Assembly (NCBI RefSeq): GCF_025971945.1
Contig: NZ_JAPDHW010000010.1
Location: forward strand, 62,001 to 126,000
DNA length: 64,000 bases
Direction of reading: 5' to 3'
DNA from: Chryseobacterium kimseyorum
GTDB taxonomy: Bacteria; Bacteroidota; Bacteroidia; Flavobacteriales; Weeksellaceae
Each line of letters begins with the position of its first letter. The first letter of the stretch is position 1. Of the stretch, positions 56,755 to 64,000 are shown piece after piece. The position numbers were made by a program, and so were the translations under genes. The notes under the pieces are model-generated. The model had not been told where the DNA came from. It did not search any database and worked only from the letters and a program-made list of their open reading frames with translations.

Positions 56755-57270
56755 ATGAAAAATATATTTTCAACAGCAATAGTTGCCTCAGCACTGCTGG
56801 TAAGTTGTGGAACTGTGCAGTCTGTTATTCAGAACACATTTCCGTACACGGCAAATGTTTTAGTTTCTACGGGAGTTCCTGCAAACAAGGAAGTTTCTTC
56901 TACAGCGACAGCAACAAATGTTCAGACGTGGTTTGGCGGTAATAATAACGCTCAGATCAAAGATGTAAGAATATCTGACGCTAAAATATCAGTCGTTTCT
57001 CCGGCAGGCGGAAATTTGAGTGCTTTAAAATCTATAAAAGTTTACATTTCCTCTAACGGAACCAATGAAAGATTAGTAGCGTCAAGATCAGATATGTCGT
57101 CGAGCTCATCAAGTTTAAATTTAGATTTAAACAGTGATACAGGTTACCTGGATGAGGTAGTAAAAAGCACAGGTTTAACTGTAAGAACTGTGTATGAACT
57201 GAAAAATCAAACAACATCAGATATGAACCTGAAAGTAGCACTGAATTTCAGCAGTGTACCGGTAAGATAA
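56755..57270 (+). CDS. Lipoprotein of unknown function
   Basis: The 171-aa protein has a lipoprotein signal (VSC in SALLVSCGTVQ) and a beta-rich body, LKSIKVYISSNGTNERLVA in the middle, a serine run, and LKNQTTSDMNLKVALNFSSVPV at the end. I recognise no family. It ends at a strong terminator 20 nt later. Confidence 0.72.
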   Translation: MKNIFSTAIVASALLVSCGTVQSVIQNTFPYTANVLVSTGVPANKEVSSTATATNVQTWFGGNNNAQIKDVRISDAKISVVSPAGGNLSALKSIKVYISSNGTNERLVASRSDMSSSSSSLNLDLNSDTGYLDEVVKSTGLTVRTVYELKNQTTSDMNLKVALNFSSVPVR

Positions 57271-57290
57271 ATCGTCTTGAATTTAAAAGT

Positions 57291-57328
57291 AAAAAAGCTT
57301 TCTCGTAAATATGAGAAAGCTTTTTTTT
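57291..57328 (+). terminator. Rho-independent terminator after the lipoprotein gene
   Basis: The perfect stem AAAAAAGCTTTCTC/GAGAAAGCTTTTTT is followed by more T. It also has A/T runs for the convergent gene. Confidence 0.88.
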
Positions 57329-57348
57329 CTAAAATTAATATTAGAAAT

Positions 57349-58236
57349 TTATTTAATCTTGTAGATAGATAGTTCAGTTGATTTGTCAGTTACAAGTCCA
57401 AGATTTAAGCCTCCCTGGACAATTCCGAATCTCAAAATGTCTCCAGCCTTTAATTTATAGATATGGCTTATTTGCCCTTGAGAGATAGTAATGTTAGCAA
57501 CTACCAGGTTTAAACCAATTACACCTCCAAGATCCAAAAGGCTTATGCTGCCGAAATACCGGTAATCAAGTGCTGTAGTTGTTCCAGCGGTTGTTTTGGT
57601 GATAATGAGACCGGGTCGAGCACCAGTTAGTAGTTCTGCTGAAACACCTTGTCCCGTTCTAAAGCTGTAATTAATTTGATATATACCGTCCGAAGGAACG
57701 TTATATGCTGAATTACTAACTTGTGGAGAAGGTATCTCTACATTATAGATTGTATTTGATGTATTTGTAAGAGCAATATAGTTCACATTGGAACCTAAAA
57801 GGTTAAGAGATAAACTAAGGAGAGAAACATTGCCCGCCGCTCTAGCAGCATATGTTCCGCTTATTTCTGAAGGATCGTTTGAAGGCACTTTATTCCAAAT
57901 ACCCTGCGTGCTGTTAGGATGCGTATAGAAAGCATCATACACGAAGAATCCTGTGCTCCCCACATCCTGAGTTTTTGGTTCTGTTGTAGGATTGGGATTT
58001 GTTACAGCACTTGTGACGTATACAATGGCTCCATTTTGATCAGGCCCATATGCAGCTGACTTGGAACGTAATAAATCACCACTCAGCCTTGGAGGTATAA
58101 TTCCGTCCGTAGCCGTAGTTTCCGGTCTTCCTTCTACGTGCAAAGTAGATTTTGGACTAGTGGTATTAATTCCCACTTGCGCGCTAATTCCATATCCCAT
58201 CATTAATAGGAAAGGTAATAAATAATTTTTTTTCAT
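57349..58236 (-). CDS. Secreted surface-type protein of unknown function
   Basis: The 295-aa protein has a signal peptide (MKKNYLLPFLLMMGYGISAQ). The region just after it (VGINTTSPKSTLHVEG) is a common opening of flavobacterial secreted proteins that resemble phage tail-fibre collar sequences. The C-terminal half is a beta-rich domain that may be jelly-roll like (GIYQINYSFRTGQGV, KAGDILRFGIVQGG). It has no T9SS sorting domain that I can see. Function unknown. Confidence 0.75.
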   Translation of the reverse strand: MKKNYLLPFLLMMGYGISAQVGINTTSPKSTLHVEGRPETTATDGIIPPRLSGDLLRSKSAAYGPDQNGAIVYVTSAVTNPNPTTEPKTQDVGSTGFFVYDAFYTHPNSTQGIWNKVPSNDPSEISGTYAARAAGNVSLLSLSLNLLGSNVNYIALTNTSNTIYNVEIPSPQVSNSAYNVPSDGIYQINYSFRTGQGVSAELLTGARPGLIITKTTAGTTTALDYRYFGSISLLDLGGVIGLNLVVANITISQGQISHIYKLKAGDILRFGIVQGGLNLGLVTDKSTELSIYKIK

Positions 58237-58328
58237 AACTTCTATTAGTTTTGGTTTGTTAAATTTAACTAATTAATTATGATTAAAACAATTATATTAA
58301 TTTTATTTTGATAAAAATATTACATAAT

Positions 58329-58336
58329 CAAATTTA
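58329..58336 (-). promoter_or_regulatory. -7 promoter element of the secreted protein gene
   Basis: The reverse strand reads TAAATTTG, matching TAnnTTTG. A GTTAC-N5-GTAAC palindrome (58354-58368) lies upstream at the expected -33 region, where no TTG is found. Confidence 0.35.
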
Positions 58337-58457
58337 TGTTGATAAAATCGAATGTTACTTTTTGTAACTACTGTGTGATATATGATCTCAATCATACACG
58401 GTTTCGCACAATCAGAAGTTGACTGTGCGTTATTTTTTCCGAAAAACGTCGTGGGTT

Positions 58458-58907
58458 TTAGATTTTGCTGATAGAGTCCATCACAATGGTCACCGGACCG
58501 TCATTAATTAATGAGACTTTCATGTCCGCACCGAAGATTCCGCTTTCAGTTTTCAATCCTGATTTAGCTATTTCTTCTTTAAAATATTCGAATAGGGGAA
58601 TTGCTTTATCAGGCTTTGCAGCTTTGATAAATGAGGGGCGGTTTCCTTTTTTGTAATCGGCAATAAGGGTAAACTGACTGATGCAGAGAATTTCTCCCGA
58701 AATATCTTTTATAGAAAGATTGAGTTTTTCATTTTCATCCCTGAAAATTCTGAGGTTTAAAATTTTCTGAATCAACCAGTCGGCATCTGTCTTTTCGTCC
58801 TGTTCGTCGATTCCAATCAGGAGCATAAGTCCTTTTTTTATTTGTCCAACGGTATTTCCTTCAACTTGGACGCTTGCTTCCGCAACTCTTTGGATAACAG
58901 CTTTCAC
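58458..58907 (-). CDS. dtd: D-aminoacyl-tRNA deacylase
   Basis: The 149-aa protein matches Dtd throughout: MKAVIQRVAEASVQVEG at the start, GLMLLIGI, the SQFTL motif in CISQFTLIADY, and NDGPVTIVMDS near the end (GPVT is the Gly-cis-Pro motif region). It frees tRNA from D-amino acids and from mischarged glycine. Its ATG directly follows the stop codon of the upstream lipoprotein gene (no gap), so they are co-transcribed. Confidence 0.95.
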   Translation of the reverse strand: MKAVIQRVAEASVQVEGNTVGQIKKGLMLLIGIDEQDEKTDADWLIQKILNLRIFRDENEKLNLSIKDISGEILCISQFTLIADYKKGNRPSFIKAAKPDKAIPLFEYFKEEIAKSGLKTESGIFGADMKVSLINDGPVTIVMDSISKI

Positions 58908-59366
58908 TTAGTTGTAAAGATTTAAGTTTTTAGTTGCAGCGTCGTAACTCCAGAAATAAGTCTTTGGCTGTACTGAGGAAATAGCTGTTGGTTGACCTGT
59001 AATCAAAATCCAGGTGGCATTGTCTTTTGGGCAGATAATACTGATGTTATCTTTTATTTCCAGGGTTGTATTGTTTTCCGGGCAAAGGTGCGGTGCGTTT
59101 CTGTCATATACTTTAAATGAGGCTGGAACATCAGCCGTTCTGACAACTATAAGGCCACGTGTTCCGGACTGTTGCTCGTCAATGTATACGGGCTGTCCTA
59201 CGTAGTTTAAATTATTGTATGTTGCAAGATTTAGGTTTAGATTGACACTGATTTGAGAGTCCGGAAAACAGCTTACTGTGTCTTCCTGACTTCCGCATGA
59301 GTTTATATTTAATAAACTGAAAGTCAATAAGATGAAAAATGATATGATTGAGAAAGTTTTTTTCAT
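58908..59366 (-). CDS. Lipoprotein with a degenerate Rieske-like domain
   Basis: The 152-aa protein has a lipoprotein signal (INSC after about 20 hydrophobic residues). The body resembles flavobacterial Rieske-like proteins: FKVYDRNAPHLCP and then IICPKDNATWILITGQP. Typical Rieske motifs are CxH and CxxH; here the first Cys is replaced by Ala (APH) and the second motif is CPKD, so the iron-sulfur ligand set is not complete. The 5' extension to 59399 is unsupported, so ATG 59366 is used. Rieske homology is tentative. Confidence 0.65.
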   Translation of the reverse strand: MKKTFSIISFFILLTFSLLNINSCGSQEDTVSCFPDSQISVNLNLNLATYNNLNYVGQPVYIDEQQSGTRGLIVVRTADVPASFKVYDRNAPHLCPENNTTLEIKDNISIICPKDNATWILITGQPTAISSVQPKTYFWSYDAATKNLNLYN

Positions 59367-59383
59367 TTCAATATAAATTTTTA

Positions 59384-59391
59384 TATATTTG
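59384..59391 (+). promoter_or_regulatory. -7 promoter element of greA
   Basis: TATATTTG matches TAnnTTTG. Transcription would start near 59397, giving a leader of about 78 nt with the hairpin below. No TTG box is at the usual distance. Confidence 0.45.
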
Positions 59392-59424
59392 TAAAACAAT
59401 AACGATTAACACGCAAAAACATTG

Positions 59425-59449
59425 TCCGACAAATGTCGGATTATTTTTT
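59425..59449 (+). terminator. Terminator-like hairpin in the greA leader (possible attenuator)
   Basis: TCCGACA/TGTCGGA (59425-59431 with 59434-59440) is followed by TTATTTTTTT. It lies between the -7 element and the start codon of greA, so it cannot end an upstream gene on this strand. In E. coli the greA leader likewise contains a terminator that yields the GraL RNA. Confidence 0.5.
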
Positions 59450-59474
59450 TATACTAAAAACAAAATTTAAGATT

Positions 59475-59948
59475 ATGGCGAGCTATGTAACTAAGGAAGG
59501 ATTAGAGAAAATGAAAGCCGAGCTTGAGCAATTGGAAAAGATAGAGAGACCAAAGATTACTCAACAGATTGCAGAAGCAAGAGATAAAGGAGATTTGTCT
59601 GAAAATGCAGAATACGATGCAGCCAAAGAAGCACAGGGAATGTTGGAAATGAGAATTTCTAAACTGAAAGATATTGTTACGACTTCTAAAGTGATTGATG
59701 AAACTCAACTTGATACTTCAAAAGTTTCAATCCTGACAACAGTGCGACTAATGAATAACGATACTAAAAAAGAACAGGTATTTAAATTGGTTCCTGATAA
59801 CGAAAGTGATTTGAAGACGGGGAAAATATCTGTGAATACACCTATTGCAAAAGGTTTATTAGGAAAAGTGATTGGCGAAACAGCTGAGATCGTTTTACCA
59901 AACGGTAACAAACTGTCTTTTGAAGTTCTTGAAATCACCCTTGACTAA
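59475..59948 (+). CDS. greA: Transcription elongation factor GreA
   Basis: The 157-aa protein has an N-terminal antiparallel coiled coil (MASYVTKEGLEKMKAELEQL to about residue 75, with the acidic tip near DLSENAEYDAAKEAQ) and the FKBP-like C-terminal domain (ISVNTPIAKGLLGKVIGETA). GreA promotes cleavage of backtracked RNA in stalled RNA polymerase. The 14 residues encoded before ATG 59475 are rejected as leader. HIT and clpX genes follow. Confidence 0.95.
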   Translation: MASYVTKEGLEKMKAELEQLEKIERPKITQQIAEARDKGDLSENAEYDAAKEAQGMLEMRISKLKDIVTTSKVIDETQLDTSKVSILTTVRLMNNDTKKEQVFKLVPDNESDLKTGKISVNTPIAKGLLGKVIGETAEIVLPNGNKLSFEVLEITLD

Positions 59949-59977
59949 ACTCAAAAATTAAAATTCATATCAGAAAT

Positions 59978-60367
59978 ATGAGCTCAATATTTACAAAAAT
60001 CATTAACGGAGAAATTACTGCTTACAAAATTGCAGAAGACGATGATTTTATTGCTTTTTTAGATGCAATGCCATTGGTGAAAGGACATACTTTGGTAGTT
60101 CCAAAAAAGGAAGTCGATCTGATTTTTGATCTGGAAAGTGAAGCATATAAAAATCTCTGGAGCTTTGCTCAGGAGGTGGCTAAAAAAGTAAAAGATGCAG
60201 TTCCCTGCGTTAGAGTAGGAGTTGCTGTGGTGGGGCTTGAAGTTCCTCATGCTCATATTCATTTAATTCCTCTGAATAAAGTCGAGGATATGAACTTTAA
60301 AAATGAGCGCTTGAAATTATCTGTAGAAGAATATACAGAAATTCAAAATTCAATAATTAATTCTTAA
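59978..60367 (+). CDS. HIT family protein (histidine triad nucleotide hydrolase)
   Basis: The 129-aa protein has the HIT signature VPHAHIHLIPLN (HxHxHxx) near residue 90, the IFTKIINGEI start and the HTLVVPKKEVD segment. HIT proteins hydrolyse nucleoside phosphoramidates or adenylates in the cytosol. It lies 30 nt after greA, so they may be one transcript. Confidence 0.93.
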   Translation: MSSIFTKIINGEITAYKIAEDDDFIAFLDAMPLVKGHTLVVPKKEVDLIFDLESEAYKNLWSFAQEVAKKVKDAVPCVRVGVAVVGLEVPHAHIHLIPLNKVEDMNFKNERLKLSVEEYTEIQNSIINS

Positions 60368-60430
60368 CAAAACAGGAGGGTCGTAAAAAAGAAATTTTTT
60401 ACGATTTTCTTTAATTATATTTAAATCAAA

Positions 60431-61618
60431 ATGAATGCAAACCAATGTTCTTTCTGTGGCAAGAAAAGAAATGAAGTGCAGATGCTGATCTCTGGACAGA
60501 ACGGATTTATATGCGAAAACTGCATAGAGCAGGCACATTCTATTGTGAAAGATACCGTATCACCGACAGGATATTCTCCTGCAGAGACTATCGATGAGCT
60601 GAAAAAGCCAAAACAAATAAAAGAATTTCTTGATCAGTATGTGATTGGCCAGGATCAGGCGAAGAAACAGCTGTCAATTGCGGTATATAACCATTATAAG
60701 AGATTGCTTCACGCCAAAGATGAAAACCGGGAGGTAGAACTGGAGAAGTCAAATATCATTATGATCGGTGAAACCGGTACCGGAAAAACCTTATTGGCAA
60801 AAACCATCGCTAAAGAACTGAATGTTCCTTTCTGTATCGTTGATGCAACCATTTTAACAGAGGCAGGATATGTCGGCGAAGATGTTGAAAGTATACTATC
60901 CAGACTTTTGATGGTTGCAGATTATGATGTTGAAAAGGCAGAAAAAGGAATTGTCTTTATTGACGAAATTGATAAGATTGCGAGAAAATCTGACAACCCA
61001 AGTATTACAAGAGATGTTTCGGGAGAAGGTGTTCAACAAGGTTTATTAAAACTTTTGGAAGGCAGTATTGTAAATGTACCGCCACAGGGAGGTAGAAAAC
61101 ATCCTGATCAGAAATATATTCAGGTGAATACTCAAAACATTCTTTTTATTGCTGGTGGAGCTTTTGACGGAATCAAAGAGATTATTGAGAGGAGAATGAA
61201 CAAACAGGCAATTGGATTCAGTTCGGAGAAAATCAATAAAGTGGGAGAGGATGATTATGTATTAACAAATATTAATGCAATAGATCTCCGTACTTTTGGA
61301 TTAATTCCTGAACTTCTCGGTAGATTTCCAATCATTACCTATTTAGAGAAACTGACAAAAGAAACCATGGTAAGAATCATGACTGAGCCTAAGAATTCAA
61401 TCACGAATCAATTTGTTGAACTTTTCAAGATGGATGGGACGAAATTGGTCTTTACTGAGAGTTCAATTGAGAAAATTGTCGACGAAACTATGGAAAAAGG
61501 ATTAGGCGCAAGAGGCTTAAGAGGAACTACCGAGAAAGTATTGGAAGACTACATGTTCTCTATTGGCGAAGATGAGGAAATCATATTAAAAGATGATAAT
61601 ATTTTGATTACTAAGTAA
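60431..61618 (+). CDS. clpX: ClpX, ATPase subunit of the ClpXP protease
   Basis: The 395-aa protein has a C4 zinc finger (C6, C9, C28, C31), an AAA+ domain with Walker A IGETGTGKTLLAK and Walker B FIDEID, the pore loop GYVG, the RKH loop GGRKHP, and the IGF-type loop AIGFS that docks ClpP. The C-terminal domain (LGARGLRGTTEKVLEDYM) is present. It unfolds substrates for ClpP. clpP is not in this window. The gene is shorter than the approx. 420 aa usual because of a short linker. Confidence 0.97.
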   Translation: MNANQCSFCGKKRNEVQMLISGQNGFICENCIEQAHSIVKDTVSPTGYSPAETIDELKKPKQIKEFLDQYVIGQDQAKKQLSIAVYNHYKRLLHAKDENREVELEKSNIIMIGETGTGKTLLAKTIAKELNVPFCIVDATILTEAGYVGEDVESILSRLLMVADYDVEKAEKGIVFIDEIDKIARKSDNPSITRDVSGEGVQQGLLKLLEGSIVNVPPQGGRKHPDQKYIQVNTQNILFIAGGAFDGIKEIIERRMNKQAIGFSSEKINKVGEDDYVLTNINAIDLRTFGLIPELLGRFPIITYLEKLTKETMVRIMTEPKNSITNQFVELFKMDGTKLVFTESSIEKIVDETMEKGLGARGLRGTTEKVLEDYMFSIGEDEEIILKDDNILITK

Positions 61619-61646
61619 TTTTAACATTTTTTCTGAAAAATAATTA

Positions 61647-61654
61647 TATCTTTG
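61647..61654 (+). promoter_or_regulatory. -7 promoter element of the T9SS protein gene
   Basis: TATCTTTG matches TAnnTTTG, 38 nt before ATG 61693. No TTG box at the usual distance. Confidence 0.45.
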
Positions 61655-61692
61655 CAAGTGAAAGATTGTATTAACACAAAAAATATTATACA

Positions 61693-63705
61693 ATGAAAAA
61701 AAATTTATTAACTGTTGGACTTTTAGCAATCGTTGCCTCTTCTGCTAATTCGCAGACCGTTCTAATGCATGTAGATGCAGGTGCTAAAATGTATGTAAGC
61801 AAAGGTACTCTTGTATACAATGGAGGAGGATTACAGACAAAAGGCTCTGGAATAAATATCCCGAGTATTGAAAATCATGGAAACTTCATGATTGTAGGCA
61901 ATACTACTTCAGATGTGTTTAGGAATTTGAATGATGGTGGTGCTGAAGTTGCTGACGGTATTTCCGGAACATTTCTTAACAAACTTAATGAAGCAGGTGC
62001 ATACGCATCTGTTAATCCTGACAGAAATCCTGATACCCCAGGAGTAGTTCCCATTCCTGTTTACACTTATGGGCAGCTTTTTATTGATGGTATTGCACAA
62101 GGTAACATCAAAGGAGTAGTAAATCAAGAGTTTAGACAACCAGCACATGGTTCTTATCAACAAATGGGATTCCCTTTCCATGATAAAACTGTTTCTAGTT
62201 TAAGTGGGGCATCAGCTTTAGGTAAAACTTTTAATAATACCCGATATTCTGGTAACGAAATTCTTTATTGGAACAATACAAATGTTGTTTCAGCTAACTT
62301 GCCAAATGGTTTAAACACCAAATTAGGTGTTGATTTGAGCCCATTTTCCTACTTTATTGTTGGTGGAGCAGGATTAGATGTAAGTAACCAAACCAGAACG
62401 CTAGTAGGGAAACCTGTAGCGACGACTTCTGCACAATTATCATTACAGCTTAGTGGAGCAGGAGCAAATGTTAATTTTGGAACAAATGGTTTTGCTGTTA
62501 ATCAATATAATGAATATTATAATACCTATCTGCAAGATTCTTTTGATGCTTCGGCCGGGGTTTGGCAAGGGAGTTTTGGTAAAAATATTTACCAGTTTGG
62601 AAATCCATATATGACTAATCTAGATTTGTCACAAATAGCTACCGCTGAAGCTAATGGCGATGGAAATAATTTGAGCAATATTTATGGAGTAAGGCTTGAG
62701 GTACAGGGAGTACAGTATTCCAGCTCTGGAGGTGGTGGATCTACAAGTTTTAAAATACTAACTTTCGCAAGTGGAGTTCCAACTGGTGATGTAGCTTATG
62801 CAATGGTGCGTCCTATGGGTACATTTGTTGTAAAATTGAAATCTAATTTAACAACACCTGAAACACTTAATTTCGCAACTCTAAGAAGGTTTAATTATTA
62901 CAGAAGATTAGCTGGAACGGCATATAGTGTCACTGCAGGAAAAAACACGCTTTCAGGTACAGTAAAACAATTAGGAGTCATAGGATTAGATGCAAATGGG
63001 AATGAGGTTGACAGAACTTACTATGTAGTTTCTCCAAATACTGTTTCCGGACATACCGCAAATCCTACTGTGCAAGTAACTGCTTCTAACTCTTTTGGAA
63101 CTTATGAAGAAAATGCGATTAGCGGTGGATATGATCCTAATTATTTTTCATATTGGTTATATATTAACGAAGCAAATGAAGTTAATTTCAAGGGCAAAAA
63201 CATCAAATTAGTAAATTACAATCCAAACATTGTATCGTTCAAATTTGAAATTCGTGAAAATGCACAGGAGATAGCTAGTGGTGCGCATCTTCTTTCGTCA
63301 GGAGAAGGTTTCTATTATAAAAAAGGAACAGATACCTCGGTTTCTCCAGCAATTCAGGGTTCCGTAATTGCAAGTCAGGCAGGTACAAATAGTGGTATTG
63401 AGTACGATCTGTATTATGGTATGCCTAATAATGTAGTATTGGGTACTAACGATATTAAAAAACCAAGTAGAACTTTAGTGGTTTATAATTCTGAAATAGA
63501 TGGTTATTTTGTGAGATTTGATCCTTCTTGGAAAAAGGCGACAGTTGAAGTTTTTGATCTGAGTGGTAAGTTAGTACTATCTAAAAAAGAAGTTGATGCT
63601 TCTAAAGATTATGTGCTAGACTTAGCGAAAGATTTAAAAATTGGTTACTTAGTAACAATTATTTCTGACAAAGGGGAAAAAGTTACATCAAAAATTGTAA
63701 AATAA
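61693..63705 (+). CDS. Large secreted protein with a T9SS type A sorting domain
   Basis: The 670-aa protein has a signal peptide (MKKNLLTVGLLAIVASSANSQ). Its last 75 or so residues match the T9SS type A sorting domain (VEVFDLSGKLVLSK, then YLVTIISDKGEKVTSKIVK at the end). It is exported through the type IX system to the cell surface. The long middle is rich in G, S and N, with many beta strands, and no catalytic domain is recognisable. It may be an adhesin or surface-layer protein. A 70-aa gene follows after 5 nt. Confidence 0.88.
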   Translation: MKKNLLTVGLLAIVASSANSQTVLMHVDAGAKMYVSKGTLVYNGGGLQTKGSGINIPSIENHGNFMIVGNTTSDVFRNLNDGGAEVADGISGTFLNKLNEAGAYASVNPDRNPDTPGVVPIPVYTYGQLFIDGIAQGNIKGVVNQEFRQPAHGSYQQMGFPFHDKTVSSLSGASALGKTFNNTRYSGNEILYWNNTNVVSANLPNGLNTKLGVDLSPFSYFIVGGAGLDVSNQTRTLVGKPVATTSAQLSLQLSGAGANVNFGTNGFAVNQYNEYYNTYLQDSFDASAGVWQGSFGKNIYQFGNPYMTNLDLSQIATAEANGDGNNLSNIYGVRLEVQGVQYSSSGGGGSTSFKILTFASGVPTGDVAYAMVRPMGTFVVKLKSNLTTPETLNFATLRRFNYYRRLAGTAYSVTAGKNTLSGTVKQLGVIGLDANGNEVDRTYYVVSPNTVSGHTANPTVQVTASNSFGTYEENAISGGYDPNYFSYWLYINEANEVNFKGKNIKLVNYNPNIVSFKFEIRENAQEIASGAHLLSSGEGFYYKKGTDTSVSPAIQGSVIASQAGTNSGIEYDLYYGMPNNVVLGTNDIKKPSRTLVVYNSEIDGYFVRFDPSWKKATVEVFDLSGKLVLSKKEVDASKDYVLDLAKDLKIGYLVTIISDKGEKVTSKIVK

Positions 63706-63710
63706 ACACT

Positions 63711-63923
63711 ATGGAAAAAACTAAAAAAATAATATTGCTTTTAATAGTTCTATTTTCGACTTTCACATTTGCTCAGACTCCAAGTTGTCCCACATGCGGA
63801 ACTGGGGGGACAACGCCAGGTAAACAGTCTGTGCCTATCGACATGTACATCTACGTTTTAGCAATCGCTGCAATCTTAATGATTGTGTATTTTGCTAAAA
63901 AGTACAAGACGCAAAAAATATAA
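63711..63923 (+). CDS. Small exported membrane protein following the T9SS protein
   Basis: The 70-aa protein has a signal peptide (MEKTKKIILLLIVLFSTFTFAQ), a CPTCGTGG segment with two cysteines, and one transmembrane helix (MYIYVLAIAAILMIVYFA), then a basic tail. Similar proteins are common in Chryseobacterium and may carry a signal-peptidase label in databases, but no catalytic residues are present. It is 5 nt after the T9SS gene, so it is probably co-transcribed. Confidence 0.7.
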   Translation: MEKTKKIILLLIVLFSTFTFAQTPSCPTCGTGGTTPGKQSVPIDMYIYVLAIAAILMIVYFAKKYKTQKI

Positions 63924-63943
63924 AAATTATATTAAAATATTTC

Positions 63944-63977
63944 AAACTCTCTGATTACTCAGAGAGTTTTTTTATTT
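63944..63977 (+). terminator. Rho-independent terminator after the T9SS pair
   Basis: The perfect stem AAACTCTCTGA/TCAGAGAGTTT with loop TTAC is followed by a long T run. Confidence 0.88.
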
Positions 63978-63984
63978 TTACATT

Positions 63985-64000
63985 ATGAAAAAGATATTTG
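63985..64000 (+). CDS. Start of another exported protein (right edge)
   Basis: ATG at 63985 begins MKKIF, consistent with the N terminus of a signal peptide, and it lies 8 nt after the terminator tail. Only five codons are visible, so neither function nor reality can be confirmed. Confidence 0.35.

Overview
The window is AT-rich chromosomal DNA from a member of the Bacteroidota, most likely a Chryseobacterium-like flavobacterium (Weeksellaceae). Three things point there. Promoters follow the Bacteroidota pattern (TTG, about 16-22 nt, TAnnTTTG) and start codons have no strong Shine-Dalgarno sequence. There is a type IX secretion sorting-domain protein. The gene families (GH92 mannosidase, DUF1573, DUF4173-like, HTH_34 regulator, SMUG2-type glycosylase, T9SS CTD) are typical of the group. 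No rRNA, tRNA, CRISPR array or complete insertion sequence with terminal repeats was recognised. Genus assignment is inference.

Layout. 1-9.4 kb: a polysaccharide export pair (nucleotidyltransferase, cut by the left edge, and a flippase), dihydroorotase, an azoreductase divergent from its HxlR regulator, a secreted GH92 glycosidase, and an OmpR-type two-component system divergent from a DUF1573 gene. 9.5-14.2 kb: a DECR-type SDR reductase, then a compact five-gene operon (DUF2589 protein, two unknown proteins, a leaderless subtilisin-like protease, and a 67-aa protein resembling a free protease propeptide). This operon is the best candidate for an undescribed system. 14.3-24.2 kb: EEP hydrolase, DUF1835 protein, M1 peptidase, FKBP lipoprotein, a membrane protein/histidine kinase/LuxR regulator module, and clpB.

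24.5-40.2 kb: a phenylacetate catabolic locus in the order TetR regulator, paaK, paaE, paaA, paaB, paaC, paaD, paaG, paaH, paaI, paaJ, paaY, [REP-associated transposase, two alpha/beta hydrolases], paaZ. PaaK activates phenylacetate to its CoA ester. PaaABCE (with PaaD) epoxidises the ring. PaaG isomerises the epoxide to an oxepin. PaaZ opens and oxidises it. PaaJ and PaaH carry out the beta-oxidation-like steps, and PaaI and PaaY relieve CoA trapping. A near-perfect palindrome abuts the paaK start and is the likely TetR operator. From paaA to paaY every intergenic gap but none of the genes is filled by one of several families of palindromic repeats, and a RAYT transposase with its own REP palindromes sits inside the locus. 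PaaZ carries an extra C-terminal DUF1569/DinB-like domain.

40.5-50.2 kb: SUKH/SMI1 and DUF4241 proteins (families known as toxin immunity proteins), a SMUG2-like uracil-DNA glycosylase, methyltransferases, a second membrane protein/kinase/LuxR module paralogous to the first, an unlinked crotonase, a lipoprotein and a GNAT acetyltransferase. 50.2-56.7 kb: an HTH_34 regulator operon with two matching palindromic operators, a metallophosphoesterase, several small membrane proteins, a Coq4-like protein and a DUF4173-type gene broken by a one-base frameshift. 56.7-64 kb: lipoproteins, a secreted surface protein, dtd, a Rieske-like lipoprotein, greA with a terminator-like hairpin in its leader, a HIT protein, clpX, and a T9SS cargo protein with a 70-aa companion; another gene starts at the right edge.

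Where the longest open frame began at TTG or GTG inside a promoter or repeat, the start was moved to the supported codon; each such change is stated.
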